From Thermogemmatispora onikobensis (lineage in GTDB: Bacteria; Chloroflexota; Ktedonobacteria; Ktedonobacterales; Ktedonobacteraceae), in NCBI RefSeq assembly GCF_001748285.1, contig NZ_BDGT01000027.1, forward strand, positions 1-64,000: a stretch of DNA of 64,000 nucleotides. Direction: 5' to 3'. Below the pieces are notes generated by a model. It saw only the letters and a program-made list of their open reading frames with translations. It did no database searches and was not told the origin of the DNA. Below, piece by piece: positions 1 to 8,723 of the stretch. Each line of letters begins with the position of its first letter. The first letter of the stretch is position 1. The position numbers and the translations under genes are program-made.

Positions 1-618
1 CAGGGAGAGCAGTTTCCAGAGCTGGTGCGCCTGCTACGCGAGTGGGAGCGCTGGGCCGCCGAGCTGCTGGAGAGCCATCTCTCCTATCCGGTGCTCATCT
101 ATTATCGCTCACAGCACGAACGCCAGTCATGGCTAGCCGCCCTGACCACCCTGCTCGATGCCTGCGCGTTGATCATCGTCTATCTGGATGATTTGCCAGC
201 ACAGACTGCCTGGTTCACCTTTGCCATCGCGCGCCATGCCGCGGTCGATCTGGCCCAGGTCTTCGATGTGAAGCCGCGACCCGCAAGCATGAATCGTCTG
301 ACAGGAGAGGAGCGCGCTCGTTTACTGGCGGCACTGGAGGCGCTAGGACTGGAGGTTTCACCAGAGCGGGAGCAGCGCCTGGCCGAGTTGCGACAGCTCT
401 ACGAGCGCTATGTCCAGAGTCTGGCAAGGCGGCTGGAGATGCCGCTGCCTGCCTGGGCTCCCGCCAAAGTCATCGATGACTGGCAGACCAGTCCGTGGGA
501 ACTTCTGGCCGCTAGCCGAGATACCCTGGCCTGGCAGCGCAAGATGTTGACGCTGCAGAGGAAGTTTGAGACCATCAAGCCTGGCGTTCAATCACCAGAC
601 GAGACCAGCGCCGGGTAA
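1..618 (+). CDS. C-terminal part of an unidentified protein (5' truncated by window edge)
   Basis: The frame is open from base 1, so the gene begins before the window; the first possible internal start is a GTG at base 25. About 205 residues remain. They are mostly helical with no catalytic motif. The stretch around residues 20-80 has hydrophobic segments (VLIYYRSQH, ACALIIVYLD, then FTFAIARHAAVDLAQVF) that would suit the region after a membrane domain. My recollection is that C-terminal tails like this occur in putative ion-channel-type membrane proteins of Ktedonobacteria, but that is weak. The final 44 bases overlap the 3' end of the convergent methyltransferase gene. The reading frame is convincing; the function is not known. 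Confidence 0.6.
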   Translation, partial: QGEQFPELVRLLREWERWAAELLESHLSYPVLIYYRSQHERQSWLAALTTLLDACALIIVYLDDLPAQTAWFTFAIARHAAVDLAQVFDVKPRPASMNRLTGEERARLLAALEALGLEVSPEREQRLAELRQLYERYVQSLARRLEMPLPAWAPAKVIDDWQTSPWELLAASRDTLAWQRKMLTLQRKFETIKPGVQSPDETSAG

Positions 619-1927
619 AGATGAGGCGCTCGGGGGTTGGCTTCTCGGGACAGGGAACGTGCAGGGGATAGACCCGCAGGCGCAAGCGATCATCGCCAGG
701 CATGAGAAGCCAACTGGCGGGGCGCCCCGCCGTATCCCAGGAGCGAAGGAGAGACAGCAGACGCCGAGCCAGGTATTCGGCCCCGCCAAAGCAGCGCACC
801 ATGATTTCACAGGCGACCTGGCCACTTTGACTCGCACCACTGGCCGGCACCCTCCAGCCCGGAGGCAGGGCGAGCAGGGCCACATGATTGTCAGCCACAA
901 TTCCTATGGTAGCACGGGCCTCCAGGCCAGCGACCTTGAAGAGCCAGGGTAGCTCGGTCAGCGCTGGGTGCTCGCGCTGAGCTACAAGGCTGCAGGCTGT
1001 CGGCTCCTGCTGGGAGAGCCAGGAGTTAAAACCGTAATGGACTTCGTGCAGGCTGGCAAGCACGCCGCTGGGCAAGTCGTACCAGGGACCGGCGAGATCT
1101 CGGTAGAGGGCGGTGACATCCACCGGCTGGTAGTTATTCAAGCGCAGCTGGAGCGCAGGACTGGCCTCGGTTCGCGGCCCGAGGGCGAAGATGCCCCCCG
1201 CCTCTGCGAAGGGGCCGCGTAGCATCATGAAAGCACAGAAGCGTACAGAGACGCTCTCAAGATGGTCATCGCGCCGCTCTAGAGCAACCGAGAATTGAGC
1301 ATCACGGAGGACCAACGGGAGCAGTAGCCTCCCGTCAGGCTTCAACTGTTCATACCAGGGCGTGGCTATATCGCCCGCAGCCACAGTGAGAATAATGCGG
1401 TCATAGGGGGCCGCGGGTGGATAGCCCTGGGCTCCATCCCCACAGATGACATGCACCTGGCGGTAGCCGGCGGCTTCCAGATGGGCACGTGCCCCCTCTA
1501 CCAGGTCTTCATCGATATCGATGGTCACAATAGTGCCGCTCTCACCCAGGATGTGAGCCATGAGGGCGGCATTGTAGCCGCTGGCAGCTCCGATCTCCAG
1601 GACTCGCTGACCTGGCTCTAGACCAAGCTGCTCCAGCATGATGGCCATGATGGCTGGCTGCGAAGAGGAGCTGATGCAGACTCCGTCGACAATCTTGAGA
1701 GGGATGACCTGGTCGCGATACACTTCTTCGGAAGGAACCCCTGGCAGGAAGAGGTGCCGGGGCACAGCTCGAAAGGCCGCCTCGATGCGAGCTGTGCGCA
1801 GGAAGCCACGCTCTTTCAGATGCTCAACCAGGGCCTGTTGCTGCGCCTCTAGCTGGTCCTGATGCTGGCCTGGACCGTTCCGGTGGGCCGGATCAGGATC
1901 AGGGTCACGCCTCGGACCAGCTTCCAT
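575..1927 (-). CDS. Protein-L-isoaspartate O-methyltransferase family protein with long C-terminal extension
   Basis: Residues about 30-230 form a PCMT-type Rossmann methyltransferase. The SAM-binding motif VLEIGAASGYNAA lies near residue 110, an acidic strand end (IVTIDIDED) follows, and YDRIILTVAA sits near residue 180. The preceding GVCISSSSQPAIMAIML block matches the substrate/SAM entrance of Pcm. Family members methylate L-isoaspartyl residues in damaged proteins in the cytoplasm. This protein is 450 residues, roughly twice the usual Pcm length. The extra C-terminal 200 residues match nothing I recognise, so it may act on another substrate, as in Pcm-like enzymes of peptide modification systems. 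The ATG start has a strong AAGGAGGG site 5 bases upstream. It lies 66 bp downstream of the amidase gene on the same strand. Confidence 0.85.
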   Translation of the reverse strand: MEAGPRRDPDPDPAHRNGPGQHQDQLEAQQQALVEHLKERGFLRTARIEAAFRAVPRHLFLPGVPSEEVYRDQVIPLKIVDGVCISSSSQPAIMAIMLEQLGLEPGQRVLEIGAASGYNAALMAHILGESGTIVTIDIDEDLVEGARAHLEAAGYRQVHVICGDGAQGYPPAAPYDRIILTVAAGDIATPWYEQLKPDGRLLLPLVLRDAQFSVALERRDDHLESVSVRFCAFMMLRGPFAEAGGIFALGPRTEASPALQLRLNNYQPVDVTALYRDLAGPWYDLPSGVLASLHEVHYGFNSWLSQQEPTACSLVAQREHPALTELPWLFKVAGLEARATIGIVADNHVALLALPPGWRVPASGASQSGQVACEIMVRCFGGAEYLARRLLSLLRSWDTAGRPASWLLMPGDDRLRLRVYPLHVPCPEKPTPERLIFTRRWSRLVIERQA

Positions 1928-1993
1928 AAGGCCCTCCTTTCCTTTCCTTTCCTTCCCTTCCCTTCCTCTCTGGCTGCTGTCTGCTGTCGCCAG

Positions 1994-3403
1994 TCAGGGA
2001 ATGTCTCGCCGATGCCAATCGGTCAGCTGCTGGTAGGCATGGGCAATTCTTAAGACAGTCGCTTCGTCGAAGGCATTGCCCACTACCTGAAGGCTGAGCG
2101 GGAGGCCAGTCTGGCTGAAGCCACAGGGAAAAGCCACCGCGGGAAGACCAGCCAGGTTGAAAGGCAACGTGAGGCGCAGCGAGGCCGTGGTGGCCTCCTC
2201 GCGCTGACCCTCAATGGTAATCTCCTGGTCGATCTGAGCGATGGGAATGGCCGGCATGGGCTGGGCAGGCAGCACAAGCGCATCAACTCGCTGCAGCACC
2301 GAGCGCAGCTGTGTGGAGAAGACGCGCCGCTCCTGTTGGGCCCGGAGATAGTCGATGGCGCTGATGCGCTCCCCCTCTTGCAGACGACGCAGAGTGAGGG
2401 AACCATAGAAGGCCGCGCGCTCGCTGAGCCAGCCGCGCTCACGATGGACAAAGGCGGCCTCGGGCAGCTGAATAGTACGGAAGGTCGCTAGCGAGGGCCG
2501 GCTGAGCAGCACCTCGCTGATCTGGGCCCCAGCTTCCTGGAAGATGAGAACAGCCGCGCGCCAGGCTGCACGCACCTCGGGATCGAGCGGTGCCACGAAG
2601 TCCTCGGGCGGCAGGCCCAGCCGTAAGCCCTGCAGCGAGAGCGGTCCCCGCCCCTCTGGTCCCTCGATGAGCAGCGCTGAAGAGCGCGAGGGAGGACCCG
2701 AGACACTCTCGGGATCACGTGGGTCATAGCCAGCAATGGCATCGAAGAGGAAAGCGCAGTCCTCGGCGCTGCGTGCCAGTGGCCCAACGTGATCCAGCGA
2801 ACGTGAGAGCGGTATGACTCCATGACAACTCACGCGCCCATAGGTCGGTTTGAGACCGGTGACCCCACAGCAGGCAGCCGGAATGCGAATTGAGCCACCA
2901 GTATCCGTGCCGATAGCCCCGGAGCACATACCAGCAGCAACCGCGACCGCCGAGCCACCGCTTGAGCCACCAGGGACATGGTCACGCTTCCAGGGATTGC
3001 GCGTCGGTGGCGTAAAGACGCCAAGACCGAATTCGTGGGTATTGGTCTTGCCGATGATGATCGCCCCGTGCCGTCGCAGATGCTCCACAACACTCGCATC
3101 TTCGGGCGCTACATAGTCAGCCAGCACTCGCGAACCCGCGGTCAGGGGCTCCCCCCGTACGGCAATGAGGTCTTTGACGGCAATGGGAATACCATGAAGG
3201 GGACCACGGAAGAAGCCGCGCCGCTGCTCGCTCTCGGCCTCGTCGGCAGCCTGCAGGGCCGCGTCGCGCATCACGCTGATAAAAGCATGGAGCTCACCGT
3301 CGAGGGCCTCGATGCGCTCCAGGGCCTCGCTGACGAGTTCTCCAGGGGTTGTCATTCCAGAGCGGATGTCATCCGCCAGCTCGCGAATGGATCGATAGAG
3401 CAT
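1994..3403 (-). CDS. Amidase (amidase signature family, GatA-like)
   Basis: This 469-residue protein has the full amidase-signature core. The catalytic lysine is K77 in AVKDLI, the glycine/serine loop GGSSGGS is at 145-151, and the nucleophile serine is S171 in TDTGGSIRIPA. The family hydrolyses amide bonds with a Ser-cisSer-Lys triad in the cytoplasm. GatA of the tRNA amidotransferase, aryl/acyl amidases and biuret-type hydrolases share this core. No gatB or gatC is adjacent, so a free-standing amidase is more likely than the tRNA amidotransferase subunit. The ATG is preceded by AAAGGGAAG. A TACAAT -10-like hexamer lies upstream in the 254-bp gap after gcvPB, so it may be transcribed separately from the gcv genes. 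The substrate cannot be predicted. Confidence 0.85.
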   Translation of the reverse strand: MLYRSIRELADDIRSGMTTPGELVSEALERIEALDGELHAFISVMRDAALQAADEAESEQRRGFFRGPLHGIPIAVKDLIAVRGEPLTAGSRVLADYVAPEDASVVEHLRRHGAIIIGKTNTHEFGLGVFTPPTRNPWKRDHVPGGSSGGSAVAVAAGMCSGAIGTDTGGSIRIPAACCGVTGLKPTYGRVSCHGVIPLSRSLDHVGPLARSAEDCAFLFDAIAGYDPRDPESVSGPPSRSSALLIEGPEGRGPLSLQGLRLGLPPEDFVAPLDPEVRAAWRAAVLIFQEAGAQISEVLLSRPSLATFRTIQLPEAAFVHRERGWLSERAAFYGSLTLRRLQEGERISAIDYLRAQQERRVFSTQLRSVLQRVDALVLPAQPMPAIPIAQIDQEITIEGQREEATTASLRLTLPFNLAGLPAVAFPCGFSQTGLPLSLQVVGNAFDEATVLRIAHAYQQLTDWHRRDIP

Positions 3404-3657
3404 GCTTCCCTTTCACACTGCGCAATGTACGCTTGTCTGCCCCGGGCAATGGGTGACCTGGCCTTCCTTCTATTGTACCACGTGCAGATCAGCCACCACG
3501 CTCCAGCCTCTCCCCATCTATGCGCTCTCGATACGCTCCGAGATAGACAGACAGAGAGACAGAAAAGTCGCGCAGACAGAGATGGCCGGTACGATGGATG
3601 GGGAAGACCACCACTCTGCCCGCGCGACCGCTTCGCTTGTTCGCGACAGCGGCAACG

Positions 3658-5166
3658 TTAGAGCTGCCCGAGTCCGTGAGTCGCTTCCTGTCCAGGCTTC
3701 CAGCGCAGGTTGGGGCGGCGCGCCGCCAGCGCCTGATCAAGCCGCCCGACTGGCGTGGTATGCGGCGCCGTCTTGACAATCTCAGGATTGGTGCGCGCCT
3801 CCTGAGCTATCTGACGCATGACCTTGATAAAGTAGTCGAGCGTCTCCCGCGTCTCGGTCTCGGTCGGCTCAATCATCATCGCCTCGTGGACAATGAGCGG
3901 GAAGTAGACAGTCGGGGCATACATGCCAAAGTCAAGCAGACGTTTGGCAATGTCGTTGGCCGTAACGCCGCTCTCTTGCTTCTGGCGCTGAGCCGTGGCG
4001 ACAAACTCGTGCTGGCAGAGCCGCACCTGGGGGAAGGCGATTTCATAGTCCGACGCCAGTTCGTGGCGCAGATAGTTAGCGTTGAGAATGGCGCTCTGGG
4101 CCACGCGCAGCAGGCCATCTGGCCCATAGGTGCGGATATAGGCATAGGCTCGCACAAGGACCCCGAAATTGCCAGTGTTGGCGCGCACTTTGCCGATCGA
4201 GAGTGGCCCTGGATCAGCCCAGTAGTAGTTGCCTTGCTCGTCTTTGGCCGGCAGCGGACCGGGCAAGAAGGGAACAAGGTGCTCTTTGACGCCGATGGGG
4301 CCAGCGCCCGGACCGCCGCCACCATGCGGCGTGCTGCAGGTCTTGTGTAAATTGAAATGCACGACATCAAAGCCCATATCGCCCGGGCGCGTGATGCCCA
4401 GCACGGCATTGGCGTTGGCCCCGTCGTAGTAGAGCTGCCCCCCGGCCTCATGCACCAGGCGCGCGATCTCGACAGCGTTACGGTCAAAGACACCGAGGGT
4501 ATTGGGATTGGTCAGCATGATGGCCGCCACCTGCTTCCCCTGACTGGCGAGCAGCGAGCGCAGGCGATCCATATCGAGGCCGCCAGTGGCCGGATCGGTC
4601 TTAATCTCGACGGCGCGGTAGCCAGCTAGGGTGGCACTGGCCGGGTTGGTTCCGTGGGCGTTGTCGGGAATGAGCACCAGATTGCGGTGGCCCTCGCCAC
4701 GGTGCTCGTGATAGGCTTTGATGAGCATCAGGCCGGTCAGCTCACCATGCGCTCCTGCCGAGGGCTGCAGCGTCACGCGGGCCATGCCGGCAATCTCGGC
4801 CAGATATTGCTCCAGCTCGTACTCTAGCTGGATCGCTCCCTGCACGGTGCTTTCGGGTTGCAAAGGATGGAGCAAGGCAAAGCCGGACAGGGCGGCCATG
4901 TCCTCATTCAGCTTGGGATTGTACTTCATCGTGCAGGAGCCGAGCGGATAAAAGCCGGTGTCGACGCCAAAGTTACGCTGCGACAAATGGGTATAGTGAC
5001 GCACGATCTCGATCTCGCTGACCTCGGGCAGCGGGGCCGGTTCCTGGCGCAGCAGATGCGGCGGTACCAGACGCTCCACCGGCTCGGCGGGCACATCGAG
5101 CGTCGGCAAGGTCGCGGCGCGTCGTCCAGGAGCGCCTTGCTCAAAAATCAGCGGTTCCACGCTCAT
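3658..5166 (-). CDS. gcvPB: Glycine dehydrogenase (decarboxylating) subunit 2, P-protein beta
   Basis: This is the C-terminal half of the split P-protein of the glycine cleavage system. With GcvPA it decarboxylates glycine and passes the aminomethyl group to lipoyl-GcvH in the cytoplasm. The pyridoxal-phosphate lysine is K275 in [18 protein letters not shown], a family hallmark. The stretch [13 protein letters not shown] near 135-147 and [10 protein letters not shown] near 168-177 are also diagnostic. At 502 residues it has the normal subunit length. Its ATG overlaps the gcvPA stop by four bases (ATGA), implying translational coupling and equal subunit supply. It is the last gene of the operon, with no clear terminator before the amidase gene. 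Confidence 0.97.
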   Translation of the reverse strand: MSVEPLIFEQGAPGRRAATLPTLDVPAEPVERLVPPHLLRQEPAPLPEVSEIEIVRHYTHLSQRNFGVDTGFYPLGSCTMKYNPKLNEDMAALSGFALLHPLQPESTVQGAIQLEYELEQYLAEIAGMARVTLQPSAGAHGELTGLMLIKAYHEHRGEGHRNLVLIPDNAHGTNPASATLAGYRAVEIKTDPATGGLDMDRLRSLLASQGKQVAAIMLTNPNTLGVFDRNAVEIARLVHEAGGQLYYDGANANAVLGITRPGDMGFDVVHFNLHKTCSTPHGGGGPGAGPIGVKEHLVPFLPGPLPAKDEQGNYYWADPGPLSIGKVRANTGNFGVLVRAYAYIRTYGPDGLLRVAQSAILNANYLRHELASDYEIAFPQVRLCQHEFVATAQRQKQESGVTANDIAKRLLDFGMYAPTVYFPLIVHEAMMIEPTETETRETLDYFIKVMRQIAQEARTNPEIVKTAPHTTPVGRLDQALAARRPNLRWKPGQEATHGLGQL

Positions 5167-6518
5167 GCCGCTACCTCCTTAAGGGCCGCCACCAGGCGGT
5201 CGATATCGTCGCGAGTGCGCATCTCGGTCACACAGAAGAGCATATGATTGGCCAGATCGGGGTAGTCACGGCCCAGGTCATAGCCGCCGATGATATCGTA
5301 CTGCAAGAGGTGCTCCTGCAAGCGACTGGCCGAGATCGGGAGACGGATCACGAATTCATCAAAGAAGGGAGCGCTGAAGGCAGTCGCGAAGCCGGGCAGG
5401 GCGTCGATCTGGCGTTGGGCGTAGTGAGCCTTGTGCAGGCAGAGAGCCGCCAGCTCGCGCAGGCCCTCCTTGCCCAGGGCCGCCATGTAGATGGTGGCCC
5501 CGACGGCCAGCAGCGATTGATTGGTACAGATATTGGAGGTCGCGCGCTCACGGCGAATATGCTGCTCGCGCGCTTGGAGCGTCAGCACATAGCCGGTCTG
5601 CCTGGCAGGGCCCTCCTCAACGGTCTGCCCGACCAGACGCCCGGGCATCAGGCGCAGAAAGCGCTCGCGTGCAGCCAGGAAGCCGAGGGCCGGGCCGCCG
5701 AAGCTCATCGGATTGCCGAAACTCATCAGCTCGCCGACAGCGATATCAGCCTGGTACTCCGCCGGTGAGGCCAGCAGACCAAAAGCGGCAGGCTCACTGG
5801 TGACGCTGATAAAGACGGTGCGGCTATGACGATGGACCAATGGCTCGATAGCTTTGACATCCTCGATGCAGCCAAAGAAATTCGGTTGCTGGATGGCAAC
5901 GGCCACAGTCTCCGGTCCGACAGCAGCCTCCAAAGCGGCCAACGAGGTGACGCCGTTCTCTGTCGCAACCTCGCGCACGCTGAAGCCACGCGCGCGCGCA
6001 TAGGTATGCAGGACGCGCCGATATTGGGGATCGATAGCGGTGGAGACCACGACCTCGCCCTGGCCGCCAGGGCCGAGGGCCATGAAAACAGCTTCGACGA
6101 GGGCGGTGGCACCATCGTAGAGCGAGGCGTTGGCAATGTCGAGACCAGTGAGCTGGCAGACCATTGTTTGAAACTCGTAGATGGCCTGCAGCATACCCTG
6201 GCTGACCTCCGGCTGATAGGGCGTGTAGGAGGTGACAAACTCGGAGCGGCGCTGCAGATGCGGTACAACGCTGGGAATGGCGCGCTCATAGGTGCCGGCA
6301 CCCAGAAAGGAGATGACTCGGTCAAGGCTCTTGTTCCTGGCAGCCATGCCCATCATGAGCCGCTTCAGATCCGGCTCGGCCAGAGCCGGTGGCAGATTGA
6401 GGGGACGGCGCAGGCGCACCTCCTCAGGTACCGGCTCTAATAAGTCTTCCATCGATTGCAAACCCAGGCGCTCAAGCATGGCCTGCTGCTCCTGGGGCGT
6501 GTTCGGTATGTATCCCAT
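5163..6518 (-). CDS. gcvPA: Glycine dehydrogenase (decarboxylating) subunit 1, P-protein alpha
   Basis: This is the N-terminal half of the split P-protein, 451 residues, normal for the family. It begins with the typical [19 protein letters not shown] and has [18 protein letters not shown] near residue 70 and [20 protein letters not shown] near 97-116. It pairs with GcvPB; the PLP lysine is in the partner. The split form is usual in thermophiles and many Gram-positive-like lineages, whereas Escherichia coli has one fused protein. The start has GAGGAAG 5 bases upstream. A 355-bp spacer with a strong hairpin separates it from gcvH, unusually long for this otherwise compact operon. Confidence 0.97.
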   Translation of the reverse strand: MGYIPNTPQEQQAMLERLGLQSMEDLLEPVPEEVRLRRPLNLPPALAEPDLKRLMMGMAARNKSLDRVISFLGAGTYERAIPSVVPHLQRRSEFVTSYTPYQPEVSQGMLQAIYEFQTMVCQLTGLDIANASLYDGATALVEAVFMALGPGGQGEVVVSTAIDPQYRRVLHTYARARGFSVREVATENGVTSLAALEAAVGPETVAVAIQQPNFFGCIEDVKAIEPLVHRHSRTVFISVTSEPAAFGLLASPAEYQADIAVGELMSFGNPMSFGGPALGFLAARERFLRLMPGRLVGQTVEEGPARQTGYVLTLQAREQHIRRERATSNICTNQSLLAVGATIYMAALGKEGLRELAALCLHKAHYAQRQIDALPGFATAFSAPFFDEFVIRLPISASRLQEHLLQYDIIGGYDLGRDYPDLANHMLFCVTEMRTRDDIDRLVAALKEVAA

Positions 6519-6873
6519 CGTAGCTTCCTCTCCCGAACGGCGAACTGGGAATCAGGGACGGTCAGGCTCGACGCCCAGCGGCCCGCCGCCGAAGCCGCCC
6601 GTCCGCGGGCGGCTTCAGGGCAAGGCTCAGGACATCCAGACATCTGACCAGTTGTGGCAAAGGTGGCCCGCCAGCGCGGGCGACGCTGTAGCTGCGTGCC
6701 CCTCTTCGCCTCTTCCGGTGGCTGATTTGGCAGATAGGGCTGTTGTGTAGCAGTCAAGCAGGCGAGTGAGAAGCTGCAGGGTAGCGGCATAGGCGGAGCG
6801 GGCCACAGCGAGCGAGTAAGCAAGTAAGCAAGCTTCGGCCAGTCAGTCAGTCGTCAATTTAGCGGGCAGGCAG
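6519..6873. other. 355-bp spacer inside the gcv operon, no gene seen
   Basis: No convincing coding frame is seen between gcvH and gcvPA. The spacer holds the perfect hairpin at 6591-6616. Nearer gcvH it carries short reiterated AAGCAAG/CAGTCAGT-type tracts around 6820-6855 (seen on the plus strand). Confidence 0.5.
6591..6616. repeat. Perfect 11-bp inverted repeat (hairpin) between gcvH and gcvPA
   Basis: GAAGCCGCCCG (6591-6601) and its exact complement CGGGCGGCTTC (6606-6616) flank a four-base loop. No T-run follows on either strand, so a simple intrinsic terminator is unlikely. In the gcv transcript it could act as a processing or stabilising stem that sets different levels of GcvTH and GcvPAB. 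Confidence 0.7.
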
Positions 6874-7269
6874 TCAGCGCCCTTCGAGATAGGCAATGTA
6901 CTGCTCAGCGGTCATAAGATCGTCCAGTTCTGCAGGGTTAGTCAGCTTGACCACCAACATCCAGCCATCCCCGTAAGGCTGCTCATTGACCAGCTCAGGG
7001 TGCTCCTTGAGCTGCTCATTCAGCTGGAGGACCTCGCCGCTGACTGGGGCCACCAGTTCCGAGGTAGCCTTTACCGATTCGATGTCGCCGAACTTCTGAT
7101 CGCGGCTGAGCTGCTGCCCGGGCGTCAGAGGGATCTCGACATAGACGACATCCCCGAGCTGGTCCTGGGCATAGTCCGTGATGCCGATGGTCGCCTGGTC
7201 GCCCTGGACGCGGACCCACTCATCGGTTTTGCTATACTTGAGGTCAGCCGGATGGTTCAGGCTCGCCAT
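6874..7269 (-). CDS. gcvH: Glycine cleavage system H protein
   Basis: This 131-residue lipoyl carrier shuttles the aminomethyl and dihydrolipoyl intermediates between the P, T and L proteins. The lipoylated lysine is K67 in DIESVKATSELVAPVSGEV, the canonical context. IGITDYAQDQLGDVVYVEIP near residues 28-47 is the other family signature. Length is normal. The ATG at 7269 has AAGGAG nine bases upstream. It lies 118 bp downstream of gcvT and is followed by the long spacer before gcvPA. Confidence 0.97.
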   Translation of the reverse strand: MASLNHPADLKYSKTDEWVRVQGDQATIGITDYAQDQLGDVVYVEIPLTPGQQLSRDQKFGDIESVKATSELVAPVSGEVLQLNEQLKEHPELVNEQPYGDGWMLVVKLTNPAELDDLMTAEQYIAYLEGR

Positions 7270-7387
7270 ATCCTCTGTCTCCTTCTGCTCTGATCAGCGT
7301 TGTGCTTCTGGTCAGCTTGCAGCGCAGGCCAGGACTTCTGCGCGCCCCGTCCGTCTCTGCACCGGTGTTGCCTGCGCGCCCAGCTCT

Positions 7388-8545
7388 TTACTTGCGGCGC
7401 TTGTAAAAAGGCAGAGTCACGAGGCGTGCGGCCAGGCGCCGATCGCCAATCTCGATCTGCACGAGGTGCTCGGGGATCGCGCGAGCTGCCTCGACATAGC
7501 CCATGCCGATGCTCTTGTTGAGCGTTGGACTGGGGGCGCCGCTGGTGACCACACCGATGGCGCGCTGGTTTGCCCCGCTGCTCCCGCTTTCGCCGCCAGT
7601 GTCGCTATCATAGATAGTATATCCGCCACGGGGCACCCGTCGCTCCACCATCTCCAGGCCCATGAGCTTGCGCCCTGGCCCTTGCTCGCGGACCCGCAGC
7701 AGAGCCTCACGGCCAATGAAGTCACCTTTTTCAAATTTTACCGTCCAGGCCAGGCCGGCTTCCAGAGGATTGGTCTGCTCTGTCAGCTCGTGGCCATAGA
7801 GGCAATAGCCAGCCTCCAGGCGGAGCGTATCTCGCGCGCCCAGCCCGGCGGGCACGAGACCGCGCTCTTTTCCTGCCGCGAGCAGGCGCTCCCAGAGCAA
7901 GGGGGCCTGAGCCGCCTCACAGTAGAGTTCAAAGCCATCCTCGCCTGTGTAGCCGGTGCGCGAGATCAGGCAGGCCAGCCCCGCCACACTGCCTGGCTGG
8001 CAGCGATAGTAACGAATCGTTGCCAGGTCCACGGCTGCCAGGGGCTGGAGTATGGCCTGGGCCTCCGGTCCTTGCAGGGCCAGCAGGGCGGTTTCTTGCG
8101 AGCGATCGATGATCTGGACAGCGCCGAAGCGCTGGGCCTGCTCCTGAAACCAGGCCAGGTCTTTGGTAATGTTGGCTGCGTTGACCACGACCATGTAGCG
8201 CTCGGCCTCCAGACGATAGATGAGCAGATCGTCAATGACGCCTCCCGTGGGCAGACAGAGCGTCGTATAGAGCGCCTGGTTGATGGCAAGTCGCCCGACA
8301 TCATTAGGGACCAAATATTGCAGAAACGGCAGCGCCTCCGGACCTTCGACCTGGAATTCGCCCATGTGGCTGACGTCGAAGAGGCCAGCCCGCGTGCGCA
8401 CGGCCCGGTGTTCTTCGAGAATGCTGCTGTATTGCAGCGGCATCTCCCAGCCTCCAAATTCGACCATGCGCGCCCCAAGGGCCTGATGCTGCTCATAGAG
8501 CGGTGTGCGTTTGAGAGGAGCTGCTGCAGCATGCTCTGCTGTCAT
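7388..8545 (-). CDS. gcvT: Aminomethyltransferase, glycine cleavage T protein
   Basis: This 385-residue protein transfers the methylene group from aminomethyl-GcvH to tetrahydrofolate and releases ammonia. Hallmarks are the N-terminal KRTPLYEQHQALGARMVEF with GGWEMPLQYSS, the folate-binding FDVSHMGEF near residue 60, and RTGYTGEDGFELYC in the middle. Near the C-terminus VTSGAPSPTLNKSIGMGYV is typical. The length is ordinary. The ATG has AAGGAG six bases upstream. It is the first gene of the operon gcvT-gcvH-gcvPA-gcvPB; lpd and lipoate genes are not in the window. Confidence 0.97.
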   Translation of the reverse strand: MTAEHAAAAPLKRTPLYEQHQALGARMVEFGGWEMPLQYSSILEEHRAVRTRAGLFDVSHMGEFQVEGPEALPFLQYLVPNDVGRLAINQALYTTLCLPTGGVIDDLLIYRLEAERYMVVVNAANITKDLAWFQEQAQRFGAVQIIDRSQETALLALQGPEAQAILQPLAAVDLATIRYYRCQPGSVAGLACLISRTGYTGEDGFELYCEAAQAPLLWERLLAAGKERGLVPAGLGARDTLRLEAGYCLYGHELTEQTNPLEAGLAWTVKFEKGDFIGREALLRVREQGPGRKLMGLEMVERRVPRGGYTIYDSDTGGESGSSGANQRAIGVVTSGAPSPTLNKSIGMGYVEAARAIPEHLVQIEIGDRRLAARLVTLPFYKRRK

Positions 8546-8605
8546 CGTTGACTCCTTGGCAAGGTTCGAGGCTTGGCTTGGTGGGCCTGCCCGCTTGACG
8601 CTTCC

Positions 8606-8635
8606 ACTATAACAGATTTTGCCGACAGCGTCGAA
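8606..8635 (-). promoter_or_regulatory. Probable promoter of the gcv operon
   Basis: On the minus strand a TTCGAC -35-like hexamer (8630-8635) and TATAGT -10 (8606-8611) are separated by 18 bases. This places the transcript start about 50 bases before the gcvT ATG. The -10 matches five of six consensus positions. I looked for the conserved glycine-riboswitch core in this short leader and did not find it. Confidence 0.55.
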
Positions 8636-8723
8636 TCGCCTCCTTCCCTTGACAGACCCAGCCGGCCCCAGGCCCAGACCAGTGCCCCCGAGGCCGGGAA
8701 CAGCCCGCCTTGCCGGACCTCCA

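Noticed and set aside
8546-8723. Glycine riboswitch before gcvT
   Set aside because: The leader from the predicted promoter is only about 50 bases and the conserved riboswitch core was not found.
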